Assembly (NCBI RefSeq): GCF_030731595.1
Contig: NZ_JANQTS010000039.1
Location: forward strand, 1-64,000
DNA from: Yoonia sp.
GTDB taxonomy: Bacteria > Pseudomonadota > Alphaproteobacteria > Rhodobacterales > Rhodobacteraceae
Reading direction: 5' to 3'
DNA: 64,000 nt
Shown: one piece after another, positions 9,370 through 18,279 of the stretch
How the letters are laid out: each line of letters begins with the position of its first letter
Position numbering within the stretch: position 1 is the stretch's first letter
Position numbers and translations under genes: made by a program
The notes under the pieces: model-generated
What the model was told of the DNA's origin: nothing
The model's input: only the letters and a program-made list of their open reading frames with translations
Databases searched by the model: none

Positions 9370-9558
9370 CTACTTGGACGATGTTTTGCAAGGCGCGCCA
9401 TTCAAAGTCGTCATGTCGGTACAGCCTTGGCTGACTTCTGGGGCAGGGCGGGGAGGATAGGTCAGCGTCGGGAAATCGACTTGAAACGACAAAGCAGAGG
9501 CAGGCGCGGCGGCGCTTACGATGGCAGCGGCAACGAGTGCGAGGAAGATGCGGGGCAT
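9370..9558 (-). CDS. Small secreted protein (62 aa) with signal peptide
   Basis: MPRIFLALVAAAIVSAAAPASALSFQVDFPTLTYPPRPAPEVSQGCTDMTTLNGAPCKTSSK; SD AAAGGACG. Confidence 0.65.
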   Translation of the reverse strand: MPRIFLALVAAAIVSAAAPASALSFQVDFPTLTYPPRPAPEVSQGCTDMTTLNGAPCKTSSK

Positions 9559-9592
9559 GGAAACGTCCTTTTGAATTTGTCTATTTTGCAAT

Positions 9593-9611
9593 AACTAAAC
9601 CGATCAGTTCA
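9593..9611. promoter_or_regulatory. Putative TetR operator (AACTAAACCGATCAGTTCA)
   Basis: Imperfect palindrome sharing the CGATCAGTTCA half with the site at 9628-9643. Confidence 0.5.
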
Positions 9612-9627
9612 GATTGCAAGCAAAAAA

Positions 9628-9643
9628 TGAACTGATCAGTTCA
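9628..9643. promoter_or_regulatory. Putative TetR operator (TGAACTGATCAGTTCA)
   Basis: Perfect 16-bp palindrome. Confidence 0.6.
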
Positions 9644-9678
9644 CTTTTTTGACTTGAGCTTGATGCAGGAAAGACTAG

Positions 9679-9694
9679 TTTAGAACTATTCTAA
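9679..9694. promoter_or_regulatory. ICE/Irr-box-like element upstream of mbfA
   Basis: TTTAGAACTATTCTAA (TTAGAA-N3-TTCTAA) 18 nt before the start codon; matches the known rhizobial Irr motif style. Confidence 0.75.
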
Positions 9695-9712
9695 TGTAGT
9701 CAGAGAACACTC

Positions 9713-10690
9713 ATGATACCCGGACTAGCTTATCGTCGCCGTTTCAAGGATCTCTCCGAGCAGGAAATATTGGCGCTCGCCATTTCCTCAGAGGAGGATG
9801 ACGCGCGCATCTATCGCAGCTACGCGGAAGTGCTTCGCGCCGATTACCCCTCTTCAGCGGCGATCTTCGACGGGATGGCGACCGAGGAAGACGGCCACCG
9901 GCGCCGCCTGATCGATCTCCACTCTACGCGTTTTGGCGAAGTGATCCCGCTGATCCGGCGCGAACATGTTTCAGGATTCTATGCCCGCCGTCCTGTCTGG
10001 CTGATCGAGAATCTGGGCTTGGAGCGGATTCGCGATGAGGCCGCCCAGATGGAGCGTGACGCGGAACGGTTCTATCTTGCCGCGGCGGCGCAGACAACTG
10101 ATGCGGCCACTCGTAAACTGCTGGGTGATCTGGCTGCCGCCGAGGCGGGCCATTCGGAAAAGGCAAATGCCCTGTCCGATCAACATCTTGGCGGCGATGC
10201 CAAATCCGAAGAGGAATCAGCCGCGCATCGCCAGTTCATCCTGACATGGGTCCAGCCGGGTCTGGCCGGTCTGATGGATGGCTCGGTTTCGACGCTGGCC
10301 CCGATCTTTGCGGTCGCCTTTGCGACGCAAGACACTTGGACGACGTTCTTGGTAGGTCTGGCAGCCTCGGTCGGCGCGGGGATTTCGATGGGCTTTACCG
10401 AAGCAGCATCGGATGACGGCCAGATTTCAGGGCGGGGTTCGCCGCTCAAGCGCGGTGTTGCCGCAGGGGTCATGACCACGATTGGCGGCTTGGGCCATGC
10501 GATGCCTTACCTGATCCCGGATTTCTGGACGGCAACGATCATTGCATTGATCGTCGTTTTTGCAGAACTTTGGGCAATCGCCTGGATCCAGAACCGCTAT
10601 ATGCAGACACCTTGGCTCAAGGCGATCTTTCAAGTGGTGCTTGGTGGCGCATTGGTCTTTGCGGCAGGCGTGATCATCGGGTCGGGCTAA
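9713..10690 (+). CDS. mbfA: MbfA-like membrane-bound ferritin / iron exporter (N-terminal ferritin-like domain plus C-terminal VIT1/CCC1 domain)
   Basis: Ferritin-like ISSEEDDARIYRSYAEVL...MATEEDGHRRRL...AAAEAGHSEKA; C-terminal VIT1-like GLAGLMDGSVSTLAPIFAVAF... Confidence 0.9.
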   Translation: MIPGLAYRRRFKDLSEQEILALAISSEEDDARIYRSYAEVLRADYPSSAAIFDGMATEEDGHRRRLIDLHSTRFGEVIPLIRREHVSGFYARRPVWLIENLGLERIRDEAAQMERDAERFYLAAAAQTTDAATRKLLGDLAAAEAGHSEKANALSDQHLGGDAKSEEESAAHRQFILTWVQPGLAGLMDGSVSTLAPIFAVAFATQDTWTTFLVGLAASVGAGISMGFTEAASDDGQISGRGSPLKRGVAAGVMTTIGGLGHAMPYLIPDFWTATIIALIVVFAELWAIAWIQNRYMQTPWLKAIFQVVLGGALVFAAGVIIGSG

Positions 10691-11268
10691 ACATCCCGCA
10701 CCATAGTTGTGGCGGCACTAAAGCCAAAAAAGTGCCGCAGCACGCCGATCTTGGCCGTTCTGATCTCTTTAAAGCCGACATGGCGATACAGCGCTTTGGC
10801 TCTGGGGTTTGTATCGACGACATCAAGCCGCACTTGCCCATAGCCGCGCCTTTTCGCTTCTTGGGCAACTGCGTCAAGCAAGGCAGTCCCGACACCAAGA
10901 CCACGCGCCTCTCGCGCCACAAAAAGCCCGTCCATCAAGAAACGCTCGTTCTCGATATCGCGTTCCAATGCGACGAGTAGCGTGAAACGGACGGTTGCGC
11001 TGATCCAGCCGTAGACTCTTCGCAGATCCCTGAACTCGCCGCCAACCAGTGCGCCTTGGGTTGTCTTGAAGCCGGCAATGCCAAGCAGCTTCCCGTTTTC
11101 GTCGATGGCGCAGATCCCATGATCAGGCCGCAGCACAGAACGAACGAACTGCAGCGCCTGATCTTTCGGCCCCAAAACAAACCCGAGCTTTTCACCGAAT
11201 GCTTCCCAATAAAGGGCTGCAGCTTCTTCCCGGTTTGCTCGGGGAATTCCGACAACAATCTCCATCAA
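10687..11268 (-). CDS. GNAT family N-acetyltransferase
   Basis: LFVAREARGLGVGTALLDAVAQEAKRRGYGQVRLDVVDTNPRAKALYRHVGF. Confidence 0.92.
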   Translation of the reverse strand: MMEIVVGIPRANREEAAALYWEAFGEKLGFVLGPKDQALQFVRSVLRPDHGICAIDENGKLLGIAGFKTTQGALVGGEFRDLRRVYGWISATVRFTLLVALERDIENERFLMDGLFVAREARGLGVGTALLDAVAQEAKRRGYGQVRLDVVDTNPRAKALYRHVGFKEIRTAKIGVLRHFFGFSAATTMVRDV

Positions 11269-13364
11269 TCAAAACTGCCATAGGGTATGAAGGATACAAG
11301 ATCGCCCGGCGCGATCTTTTGTGCAGTATCGCTCAGTTCTACAAGACCAGTGGCCCAACTCAGGCCAGAGACACGGCCTGATCCTTCGGACGGAAAAACA
11401 TGGACCTGTCCATCAACGATCCGCGCGCGCAGATATTCGCGCCTGCCTTGTTTCTTGGATTTTTCAAAAGCGGCGGGTAGCAGATAATGCTGCGGCCTGC
11501 GCCATTCACCACCGGCCAGAACCGCAAGCGAGGGCCAAGCAAAGACCAAGGCGCAGACCATTGCTGCCACCGGATTGCCGGGCAGCCCGAAAACCGGTTT
11601 TCCCTTCCACAAACCCATCGCCAAAGGCCGCCCCGGTTTCATCGCAATCCGCCAAAGCGCCAGCGACCCGGTGCCCTCCAAGAGCGCCGACATATGGTCC
11701 TCGTCCCCAGCAGACGCTCCACCAGATGTCAGGATGACATCGCAACGCACGGCCGCATCATCCAGAATGCCTTGCAAGCGCGCGCGGTCATCGGGCGCGC
11801 GTCCAAGGTCGATGACATCGTAGCCCCACTGCGCTGCGAGGGCGCACAGCATAGGGCGATTGGCATCATAAATCTGGGCCGATGTCGCAGCCGCACCCAC
11901 TTCACGCAATTCGTCACCCGTCGAGAGGACCCCTACGCGCAGTTTCTGGCGGGTCTTGATCTTGCCGATCCCGACAGAGGCCAGCATCCCCAGATCGGCA
12001 GGCGTCACCTTGCGCCCCTGTTGCAGGATGATTTGACCTGCTGCCATATCCTCGCCTGCCGCCCGGGCATTTGCCCCGCGCTTGAGCGGTCCGTGAAAGC
12101 TGATGTCTTGCGCGGTCAGGCGGATGTCCTCTTGCAGCACGATCGTATCCACACCTGTGGGCAAGTTCGCCCCTGTCAGGATACGAACGGCATAGCCTTC
12201 TGGCACAACGCCGGCATAGGGTGCACCTGCAGCCGCCCTGCCATCGACCAGCTTCAGCCGGTTGACACCGGCTGCGGCAGGACCGGCAAAGCCATAACCG
12301 TCGACCGCCGCGTTGGGGGCGGGCGGATGAGCCCGCTTTGCTGTGACATCTTCGGACAGAAACCGCCCTGTTGCTGCATCAAGCGGGATCACCTCGTCTA
12401 GCGTGACGCCGTACAACTGGGCCTGCAAATGCGCGAGCGCCTCGTCCACAGGTGTCCAAGTCGCCCCTTGGGGCATCGCAAAGCAATCGTTTTTGAGCGG
12501 TGGCGGCGCATGCTGCGCCAGTGCGGCCTCTTCCAACATGGCCTTGTGCCCAAGACCCAGAATCCAGCCTTCGGCGTTCCGTGGAACATCCAGCAACTTG
12601 GCAATGTCACGAGGTGGCAGCCCGGATAGTGTTTGCGCCAAAAGCATCACTTGATGGGCGTCTTTGATCTCTCCTTCGGGTTGGGTTGCCGTGACCGCTC
12701 TGGCGATCAAGGAAGGCCAGATTTCAACAATCGCGATCGGCTGATCAAGGGACTCGAATGGCCATACCGCAACCTCTGGCGCAAACCTGTCCCTGAGGCG
12801 TGCCAGCATCGGTAGTCCCATGATCACCTGACTGCCAACAGCGCCTGCGCCTGAAAGTTGCCAGACGGCAAAGGCCCCTTTGGCAAGCCTTTCGGCGGCG
12901 CGTTTTTCGGGCATGTTGTGGTCGGTGCGGGCTAATCCCTTACGGGGCAGATCGGGGATATCGCGCTTGAGCCCATTGCCCCAGAACGGTCCGACACCGG
13001 CAAAGCGCGCGTTGATCTCGCCCGCCAGATCAAACCGGTTGTTGCTGTCGGGAGCATCCACAACCCGAGCTGCAAACCAATCCCAGACCGCGAACGGATC
13101 GTCGCTACCGGTCAGCGCTTTGCCAAACCCCTCTGGATAGCCAAAAGCGAAATCAAACCCCGCCAGAACCCGACGACCAGCCGCGCGTTCGCTGTGCAAG
13201 AATGCGGCAATCCAGGTCTCTGCAACCTGCCTGTTGCGCAAATAGACTGGCGCATCAGCGGTCCCGCTCCGGGCCGCACAGACCCAGATAGCGTCTTTTT
13301 TCGGAGCCGCGCCGCGATCATTGCCGCCTGACCAATCGACCATCAGGAAGGTGTCGAAGGTCAC
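11265..13364 (-). CDS. moeA: MoeA molybdopterin molybdotransferase with N-terminal RNase H-like (DUF429-like) domain
   Basis: C-terminal ~400 aa is MoeA (VLSTGDELREV, IYDANRPML, TSGGASAGDEDH, MKPGRPLAMG, GLPGNPVAAMV); N-terminal ~275 aa has MVDWSGGND, GFDFAFGYP, EIWPSL, KDAHQVMLLA. Confidence 0.9.
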   Translation of the reverse strand: MTFDTFLMVDWSGGNDRGAAPKKDAIWVCAARSGTADAPVYLRNRQVAETWIAAFLHSERAAGRRVLAGFDFAFGYPEGFGKALTGSDDPFAVWDWFAARVVDAPDSNNRFDLAGEINARFAGVGPFWGNGLKRDIPDLPRKGLARTDHNMPEKRAAERLAKGAFAVWQLSGAGAVGSQVIMGLPMLARLRDRFAPEVAVWPFESLDQPIAIVEIWPSLIARAVTATQPEGEIKDAHQVMLLAQTLSGLPPRDIAKLLDVPRNAEGWILGLGHKAMLEEAALAQHAPPPLKNDCFAMPQGATWTPVDEALAHLQAQLYGVTLDEVIPLDAATGRFLSEDVTAKRAHPPAPNAAVDGYGFAGPAAAGVNRLKLVDGRAAAGAPYAGVVPEGYAVRILTGANLPTGVDTIVLQEDIRLTAQDISFHGPLKRGANARAAGEDMAAGQIILQQGRKVTPADLGMLASVGIGKIKTRQKLRVGVLSTGDELREVGAAATSAQIYDANRPMLCALAAQWGYDVIDLGRAPDDRARLQGILDDAAVRCDVILTSGGASAGDEDHMSALLEGTGSLALWRIAMKPGRPLAMGLWKGKPVFGLPGNPVAAMVCALVFAWPSLAVLAGGEWRRPQHYLLPAAFEKSKKQGRREYLRARIVDGQVHVFPSEGSGRVSGLSWATGLVELSDTAQKIAPGDLVSFIPYGSFD

Positions 13365-13852
13365 AGTCCGACCTCTTGCAAGATGAAATCGGCGATGGCT
13401 TTCGTGTCGTCGAGGTCAAAAAAGGGTTGTGTCACATCCAGTGCTATGTCGCTGGCAATGGCGCGCACGGTCGGGTCGGTATGGGCTAGGATAGGATGGT
13501 TGTTTTCGGCGCGGTACGCTTCGATCTTGGGATGTGCATCGCGTTTGTACCCCTCCACAAGGATCAGATCGACTGGGTCAAGCCGTCCGAGCAATTCAGA
13601 CAGCGGCAGTTCGTCACCATCGCGCAACTCGGTCATCAGCGCCCAACGCGCGCGGGAGGACAGCAAGACTTGATGCGCGCCCGCATGGCGATGGCGATAG
13701 CTGTCCTTGCCTTCATGATCGACATCAAAGGTGTGATGGGCATGTTTCAGGGTCGAAACGCGAAAGCCACGCCCTGTGATCTCTGTCACGAGCCGTTCCA
13801 TAAGGCCGGTTTTGCCCGCGTTCTTATAGCCGACGATGCCGTAAATCTTCAT
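13361..13852 (-). CDS. mobB: Molybdopterin-guanine dinucleotide biosynthesis protein B
   Basis: MKIYGIVGYKNAGKTGLMERLV P-loop; LILVEGYKRDAHPKIE. Confidence 0.93.
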   Translation of the reverse strand: MKIYGIVGYKNAGKTGLMERLVTEITGRGFRVSTLKHAHHTFDVDHEGKDSYRHRHAGAHQVLLSSRARWALMTELRDGDELPLSELLGRLDPVDLILVEGYKRDAHPKIEAYRAENNHPILAHTDPTVRAIASDIALDVTQPFFDLDDTKAIADFILQEVGL

Positions 13853-14436
13853 AGCATCACTTCCGCTTGCGCCAGATCATCGGGCGTGTTGACGTTGAAA
13901 AAGGCCGCGTCATCAGGGAACAGCGCAGTCGCTGCGCCATGCTTGTCGGTCCAAAGAACGACTTTGCGCAGACCGTCCGAAAGCGCGGCCCGCAGGTCGT
14001 CCCTCAGTGCGACAGGCCAAAGCCCGAACGTCGGGTGCCGCCCGTCAGGGGTTGCCGCCAAGGCGATCTCTGTGCCCGCGTTTTCTGCCGCCAAGCAAAG
14101 CTGCGGGACCAGATCACAAGGAAAGAACGGGGTATCCGCAGCTGCGGTGACAATATGCGAAGCGCCTTGTTCTGCCGCCCAATCCATCCCGGCCAACACA
14201 CCTGACAAAGGCCCCGCGAAACCCGCCATTTGGTCCGCAATCACAGGCAGGCTAAGGCTTGCAAACCGTGCGGGATCGCCGTTCGCGTTCAGCGCAAGCC
14301 CTGCCACCTGCGGTGCAAGCCGGTCAATGACGTGGCCCAGAATGGTGCTGTTGCCCAGCGGCAAAAGCCCCTTGTCACCGCCGCCCATGCGCGTGGCTTG
14401 GCCACCGGCCAAAATAACACCAAAAGGCTGTTTCAT
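13849..14436 (-). CDS. mobA: Molybdenum cofactor guanylyltransferase
   Basis: GVILAGGQATRMGGGDKGLLPLG; NVNTPDDLAQAE. Confidence 0.94.
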   Translation of the reverse strand: MKQPFGVILAGGQATRMGGGDKGLLPLGNSTILGHVIDRLAPQVAGLALNANGDPARFASLSLPVIADQMAGFAGPLSGVLAGMDWAAEQGASHIVTAAADTPFFPCDLVPQLCLAAENAGTEIALAATPDGRHPTFGLWPVALRDDLRAALSDGLRKVVLWTDKHGAATALFPDDAAFFNVNTPDDLAQAEVML

Positions 14437-15317
14437 GCCGCGCTGCCTTTGCGGCCCGATTTGCGCGGCTCATCGGCTATGCTTGCCGGATCGGCATCTC
14501 TGGTCAGGCGGTCTTCTCCTGCAAGACAGACGAACCTTTGCCCTTTCATCCGACCGATCAGCGTCAATCCAACCTGCTGCGCGATCTCGACGCCCCATGC
14601 GGTAAAACCGGACCGGGAGGCCAGAACGGGGATGCCCATCATTGCAGTCTTGATCACCATTTCGGATGTCAGTCGTCCGGTGGTGTAAAGGATTTTGTCA
14701 CCCGCACTCACGCCTTCGGACAGCATCCAGCCTGCGATTTTGTCGACGGCGTTGTGGCGGCCCACATCTTCCATATAGACCAACGGGCGATCACCTTGGC
14801 ACAGGACAGTCCCATGGATTGCCCCTGCTTCCAGATAAAGCGACGGGGTGCGGTTGATCGTTGCCGCCAAAGCATAAAGGTCAGAGGTCCGCACTTGCAC
14901 ATTGGGCAGGGTGATCCCCTCCAGCCCCTCCATCATGTCTCCAAAGACGGTGCCGACAGCACAGCCGCTGGTCCGTGTCTTCTTCTTGAGTTTGTCCTCA
15001 TAGGTGGTCTGCACCTTGGTCCGGACAACGACAGTCTCCAATTCCTCATCATAGTCGACGCCTGTGATGACATCGCCGTCATGCAACATCCCTTGATTGC
15101 GCAGGAATCCAAGCGCTAGGTATTGAGGGTAGTCGCCGATCGTCATGGCCGTCACAATTTCCCGCGCGTTGAGAAAGATCGTCAAAGGGCGCTCTTCTAC
15201 AACGTTCAGGTCAATCATTTCCCCGTTCTGATCGGTGCCATGCACGGCACGCGTCAGACGTGGTGCGCTCGGGTCGGGCGCGATCAGATATCCCGAGGTG
15301 TCTTCAATCCGCGCCAA
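14433..15317 (-). CDS. fdhD: Formate dehydrogenase accessory sulfurtransferase FdhD
   Basis: RTSGCAVGTVFGDM, VYMEDVGRHNAVDKIAGWML, YTTGRLTSEMVIK. Confidence 0.95.
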   Translation of the reverse strand: MARIEDTSGYLIAPDPSAPRLTRAVHGTDQNGEMIDLNVVEERPLTIFLNAREIVTAMTIGDYPQYLALGFLRNQGMLHDGDVITGVDYDEELETVVVRTKVQTTYEDKLKKKTRTSGCAVGTVFGDMMEGLEGITLPNVQVRTSDLYALAATINRTPSLYLEAGAIHGTVLCQGDRPLVYMEDVGRHNAVDKIAGWMLSEGVSAGDKILYTTGRLTSEMVIKTAMMGIPVLASRSGFTAWGVEIAQQVGLTLIGRMKGQRFVCLAGEDRLTRDADPASIADEPRKSGRKGSAA

Positions 15318-15377
15318 TTGTCATTCCCCATTCGCAGGTTTAAGGCTGTCGCAACGCGCTTAAGCTAGGGCAAAGCC

Positions 15378-16100
15378 ATGACGACTTCCACCGTGAAAGC
15401 ACCAGCGAAATCGGCCTATTGGGCCGGTGTCCGGGATGGCGCGCCCTTCATCTTGATGGCGGGCCCTTTTGCTACATTGTTCGGAGTTATTGCAACGGAT
15501 GCGGGGCTGACACTGGCGCAGGCGATGGGCTTTACCGTCCTTGTTATCGCGGGTGCGGCCCAATTCGCGGCCGTGCAATTGATGGTGGAGAACGCCAGCA
15601 TTGCGTTTGTCTTGCTTGCGGCCTTGGCCGTGAACCTGCGCATGGCGATGTATTCGGCTTCTTTGGTGCCCTATCTGGGGGCGGCGCCGCTTTGGAAGCG
15701 CGCCCTGATTGCCTATCTGAATTTTGACCAGACCTATGTGATGTCGATCTCGCGTTACGAGGCCAGACCAGAGATGAGCGTGCCTGATCGCGTGTCGTAT
15801 TTCTTTGGTGTGGCGACACCAATTGCACCGCTTTGGGCCGTCATGACGCTGGTTGGTATCTTGGCCGGCAAGGCGATCCCGGATGCTTGGGCGCTCGATT
15901 TCATCATGCCGATCATGTTTTTGGCGATGGTCGCACCGATGTTGAAATCACGCGCCCATCTTGCCGCGGCGGGGGTGTCGGTTCTTGTGGCGCTGGCCTT
16001 GACCGAGCTGCCGGCAGGGACCGGTCTTTTGATTGCGGCTGGTGCTGCGATGCTGACCGGTGCTTTGGTGGAGACATGGATGGAAAGGCGCGGGCGATGA
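15378..16100 (+). CDS. azlC: AzlC family branched-chain amino acid transporter subunit
   Basis: GVRDGAPFILMAGPFATLFGVIATDAGLTLAQAMGFTVLVIAGAAQFAAVQLM. Confidence 0.93.
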   Translation: MTTSTVKAPAKSAYWAGVRDGAPFILMAGPFATLFGVIATDAGLTLAQAMGFTVLVIAGAAQFAAVQLMVENASIAFVLLAALAVNLRMAMYSASLVPYLGAAPLWKRALIAYLNFDQTYVMSISRYEARPEMSVPDRVSYFFGVATPIAPLWAVMTLVGILAGKAIPDAWALDFIMPIMFLAMVAPMLKSRAHLAAAGVSVLVALALTELPAGTGLLIAAGAAMLTGALVETWMERRGR

Positions 16101-16432
16101 ATTATTCCAGCGCAGAGATTTGGCTGATCATTGCCTTGATGGCGGTGGGCACGTTCTTGATCCGGTTTTCGTTTCTCGGGCTCATCGGCAATCGGGACAT
16201 GCCCGCATTCGTGCTGCGTTTGCTGCGCTACACACCTGTCGCCGTCTTGCCGGGGATGGTCGCTCCCCTTGTGCTTTGGCCCACTGCCACGCAAGGGCAG
16301 ACGGATCCTGTGCGGTTGATCGCAGCTTTGGTCACGGTCCTGGTTGGGGTTTGGACGCGCAGTGCGCTTTGGGCTATCTGCGGTGGTGCTGCGACATTCT
16401 ATATCGCTATCGCGATTGTTGCTGCGCTCTAA
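16097..16432 (+). CDS. azlD: AzlD domain-containing protein
   Basis: MNYSSAEIWLIIALMAVGTFLIRFSFLGLIG...RYTPVAVLPGMVAPLVL; ATGA overlap with azlC. Confidence 0.92.
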   Translation: MNYSSAEIWLIIALMAVGTFLIRFSFLGLIGNRDMPAFVLRLLRYTPVAVLPGMVAPLVLWPTATQGQTDPVRLIAALVTVLVGVWTRSALWAICGGAATFYIAIAIVAAL

Positions 16433-17030
16433 GCTGTGCGTTGATCTGAGCCGCTGCAACGGATTTATCGTCAGAGTCATTTTCGCGATATTCGCGGGTC
16501 ACAACGCCTGGCAGTTTGGCAAAATCTTCTTCGATCCGGTTTGGGTCCCATGTCTGACGAAACCCCTCGAAGCCGGGTAATTGCCGCAGAATCCGCGATG
16601 TCACCCTTGCGCAGTTTGCCTGAGGCACGGGGCCTGCTGCCATAACGAGGTTGAGCGCCTGTTCGGCAACCTCTGGCCGCACGATGACAGTCTGGCCAAC
16701 CACGTAATAAGTGACGCGGGCATGGAAACTGACATAGAAGTCTTCAAGTTGCGGCGTGACACCAAAGAGCACGTCATTGCGTTCCGGCATCGCCTCTTGG
16801 CTGAACGACCCCGCGGGATCAAAGAGCACTCTCTGGCTGGCATTGATCACCAAAGAACTATGCGCCCCATTGCCGGAGCCGATGTTCTTCATCGTGTAAA
16901 GCGTCAGATACTTGTCGCCCGGCTTCCGATGAATCGCACGCGCGACGATGTCGTCCGGCGCCCAGACCTCTTGCGCCGTGCAAGCAGACAAGGCCAACGG
17001 CAGGCCGATCAGAAACCGACGTCGATCCAC
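16407..17030 (-). CDS. Hypothetical lipoprotein
   Basis: MDRRRFLIGLPLALSAC lipobox; 207-aa ORF. Confidence 0.72.
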   Translation of the reverse strand: MDRRRFLIGLPLALSACTAQEVWAPDDIVARAIHRKPGDKYLTLYTMKNIGSGNGAHSSLVINASQRVLFDPAGSFSQEAMPERNDVLFGVTPQLEDFYVSFHARVTYYVVGQTVIVRPEVAEQALNLVMAAGPVPQANCARVTSRILRQLPGFEGFRQTWDPNRIEEDFAKLPGVVTREYRENDSDDKSVAAAQINAQLRAQQQSR

Positions 17031-17036
17031 GAAAAA

Positions 17037-17171
17037 TCAGATAGCAACAATGGCAAGGAAGATCAGAAAGACAATAATGCCAATTCCGGTTTTTGTCGTC
17101 ATGCTCATGAAACCTTCAAAGGTTTTTTCCTGAGCAGAGATATCCATTTCACCGTGCTTGTGGTCAGCCAT
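17037..17171 (-). CDS. aa3-type cytochrome c oxidase subunit IV (44 aa, absent from ORF track)
   Basis: Hand translation MADHKHGEMDISAQEKTFEGFMSMTTKTGIGIIVFLIFLAIVAI*; matches bacterial aa3 subunit IV pattern (H..G.MDI..QE.TF..F). Confidence 0.88.
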   Translation of the reverse strand: MADHKHGEMDISAQEKTFEGFMSMTTKTGIGIIVFLIFLAIVAI

Positions 17172-17236
17172 AGTAGAGTTCCTTCGAGATCACATTTGAC
17201 TATCGCATAGACGATTCATTTGGCGTTGTCACCCGG

Positions 17237-17716
17237 TCAGCTGGTCACATCTTCGTCGCCGTCCAAAGCTGATGCAAGCTGAAAGCCGATCCTGTTTGGC
17301 GCTGGTTGATCGATGTGCTTTGGACTGGCGACCAAGGACACATTCAACTGGCTGACGTGTTGAATCAGTTGTGTGCGCACACCGATTTCGTTGAGCCCGT
17401 AGTAGGTGATGATATCGGGGTCATAGTAGCCCAGACCCTCGATCTTGATGACACCCGTTTTGCCGCCGGCAAGCCCAAGCCCGACTTCATGCTCATTGTC
17501 TAGCTGCTGCTCGAAGTTCTGGATATACATGATTATCCGCTCATAAGCCCATTGAGCGGGGCTTTTCTGCGTCACCGGTTTGTTCAGTGCTTTCGGGATC
17601 GACGCGCCTGTTGCAGACTGCACATTTGGATCGGTGTGGATTTCCCTGCATTTGGGAAGAATGTCATTTTCCATCACCTCGGCCGAGGTATCAATCTGCA
17701 TCGTCGTGTCTGTCAT
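17237..17716 (-). CDS. Conserved hypothetical, possibly DUF6173
   Basis: SPAQWAYERIIMYIQNFEQQLDNEHEVGLGLAGGKTGVIKIEGLGYYDPDIITYYGLNEIG...LIQHVSQLNVSLVA. Confidence 0.55.
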   Translation of the reverse strand: MTDTTMQIDTSAEVMENDILPKCREIHTDPNVQSATGASIPKALNKPVTQKSPAQWAYERIIMYIQNFEQQLDNEHEVGLGLAGGKTGVIKIEGLGYYDPDIITYYGLNEIGVRTQLIQHVSQLNVSLVASPKHIDQPAPNRIGFQLASALDGDEDVTS

Positions 17717-18174
17717 AGTGGCACCGCGGTTGTTTCCTTGATCTCTTCCATAACGAAACTTGCCGAGATGTCCGAGACAGAAATACGTGAAGTCAGTCTT
17801 TTGTAGAAGGTATCATAGGCGGGCACGTCGGCAACCCGCACCCGCAGAACATAGTCCAGATCACCTGTCATGCGATATGCGCCCACGACTTCGGGAAAGC
17901 TTTGCAGCGTCGTCTGGAACTGTTTGATCCAATCTGCATTGTGGGCATTGGTCCGGATCAGAACCATCACGCTCAGCGGCACGCCCACACTTGCCGGATC
18001 AACCAAGGCGACGCGACCCTTGATCACGCCCGACTGTTCCATGGCCTTGATCCGTCGCCAGCAGGCGTTGCGCGACAGATTGACCGCGGCGCTGACCTCG
18101 TCGACCGATAGCGAAGCATCTTTTTGCACTATTCGCAGGATAGCGCGGTCTATATTATCTAGAATTGGCGTCAT
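17713..18174 (-). CDS. Lrp/AsnC family transcriptional regulator
   Basis: LDNIDRAILRIVQKDASLSVDEVSAAVNLSRNACWRRIKAMEQSGVIKGRVALVD. Confidence 0.95.
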   Translation of the reverse strand: MTPILDNIDRAILRIVQKDASLSVDEVSAAVNLSRNACWRRIKAMEQSGVIKGRVALVDPASVGVPLSVMVLIRTNAHNADWIKQFQTTLQSFPEVVGAYRMTGDLDYVLRVRVADVPAYDTFYKRLTSRISVSDISASFVMEEIKETTAVPL

Positions 18175-18279
18175 ACTCGGGACAATATCCCAAAAAGAGG
18201 CGTAAATGCAACGAACTTTGGGATCACTTCGCACAGTGAATTGGGTAGGCTTTTCAAAAGCCAATACGGGACCCCCACA

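Noticed and set aside
18248-18262. GGCTTTTCAAAAGCC hairpin before the DUF6356-like gene
   Set aside because: Short palindrome in the lrp divergent region; could be a leader hairpin or regulator site but too weak to claim.
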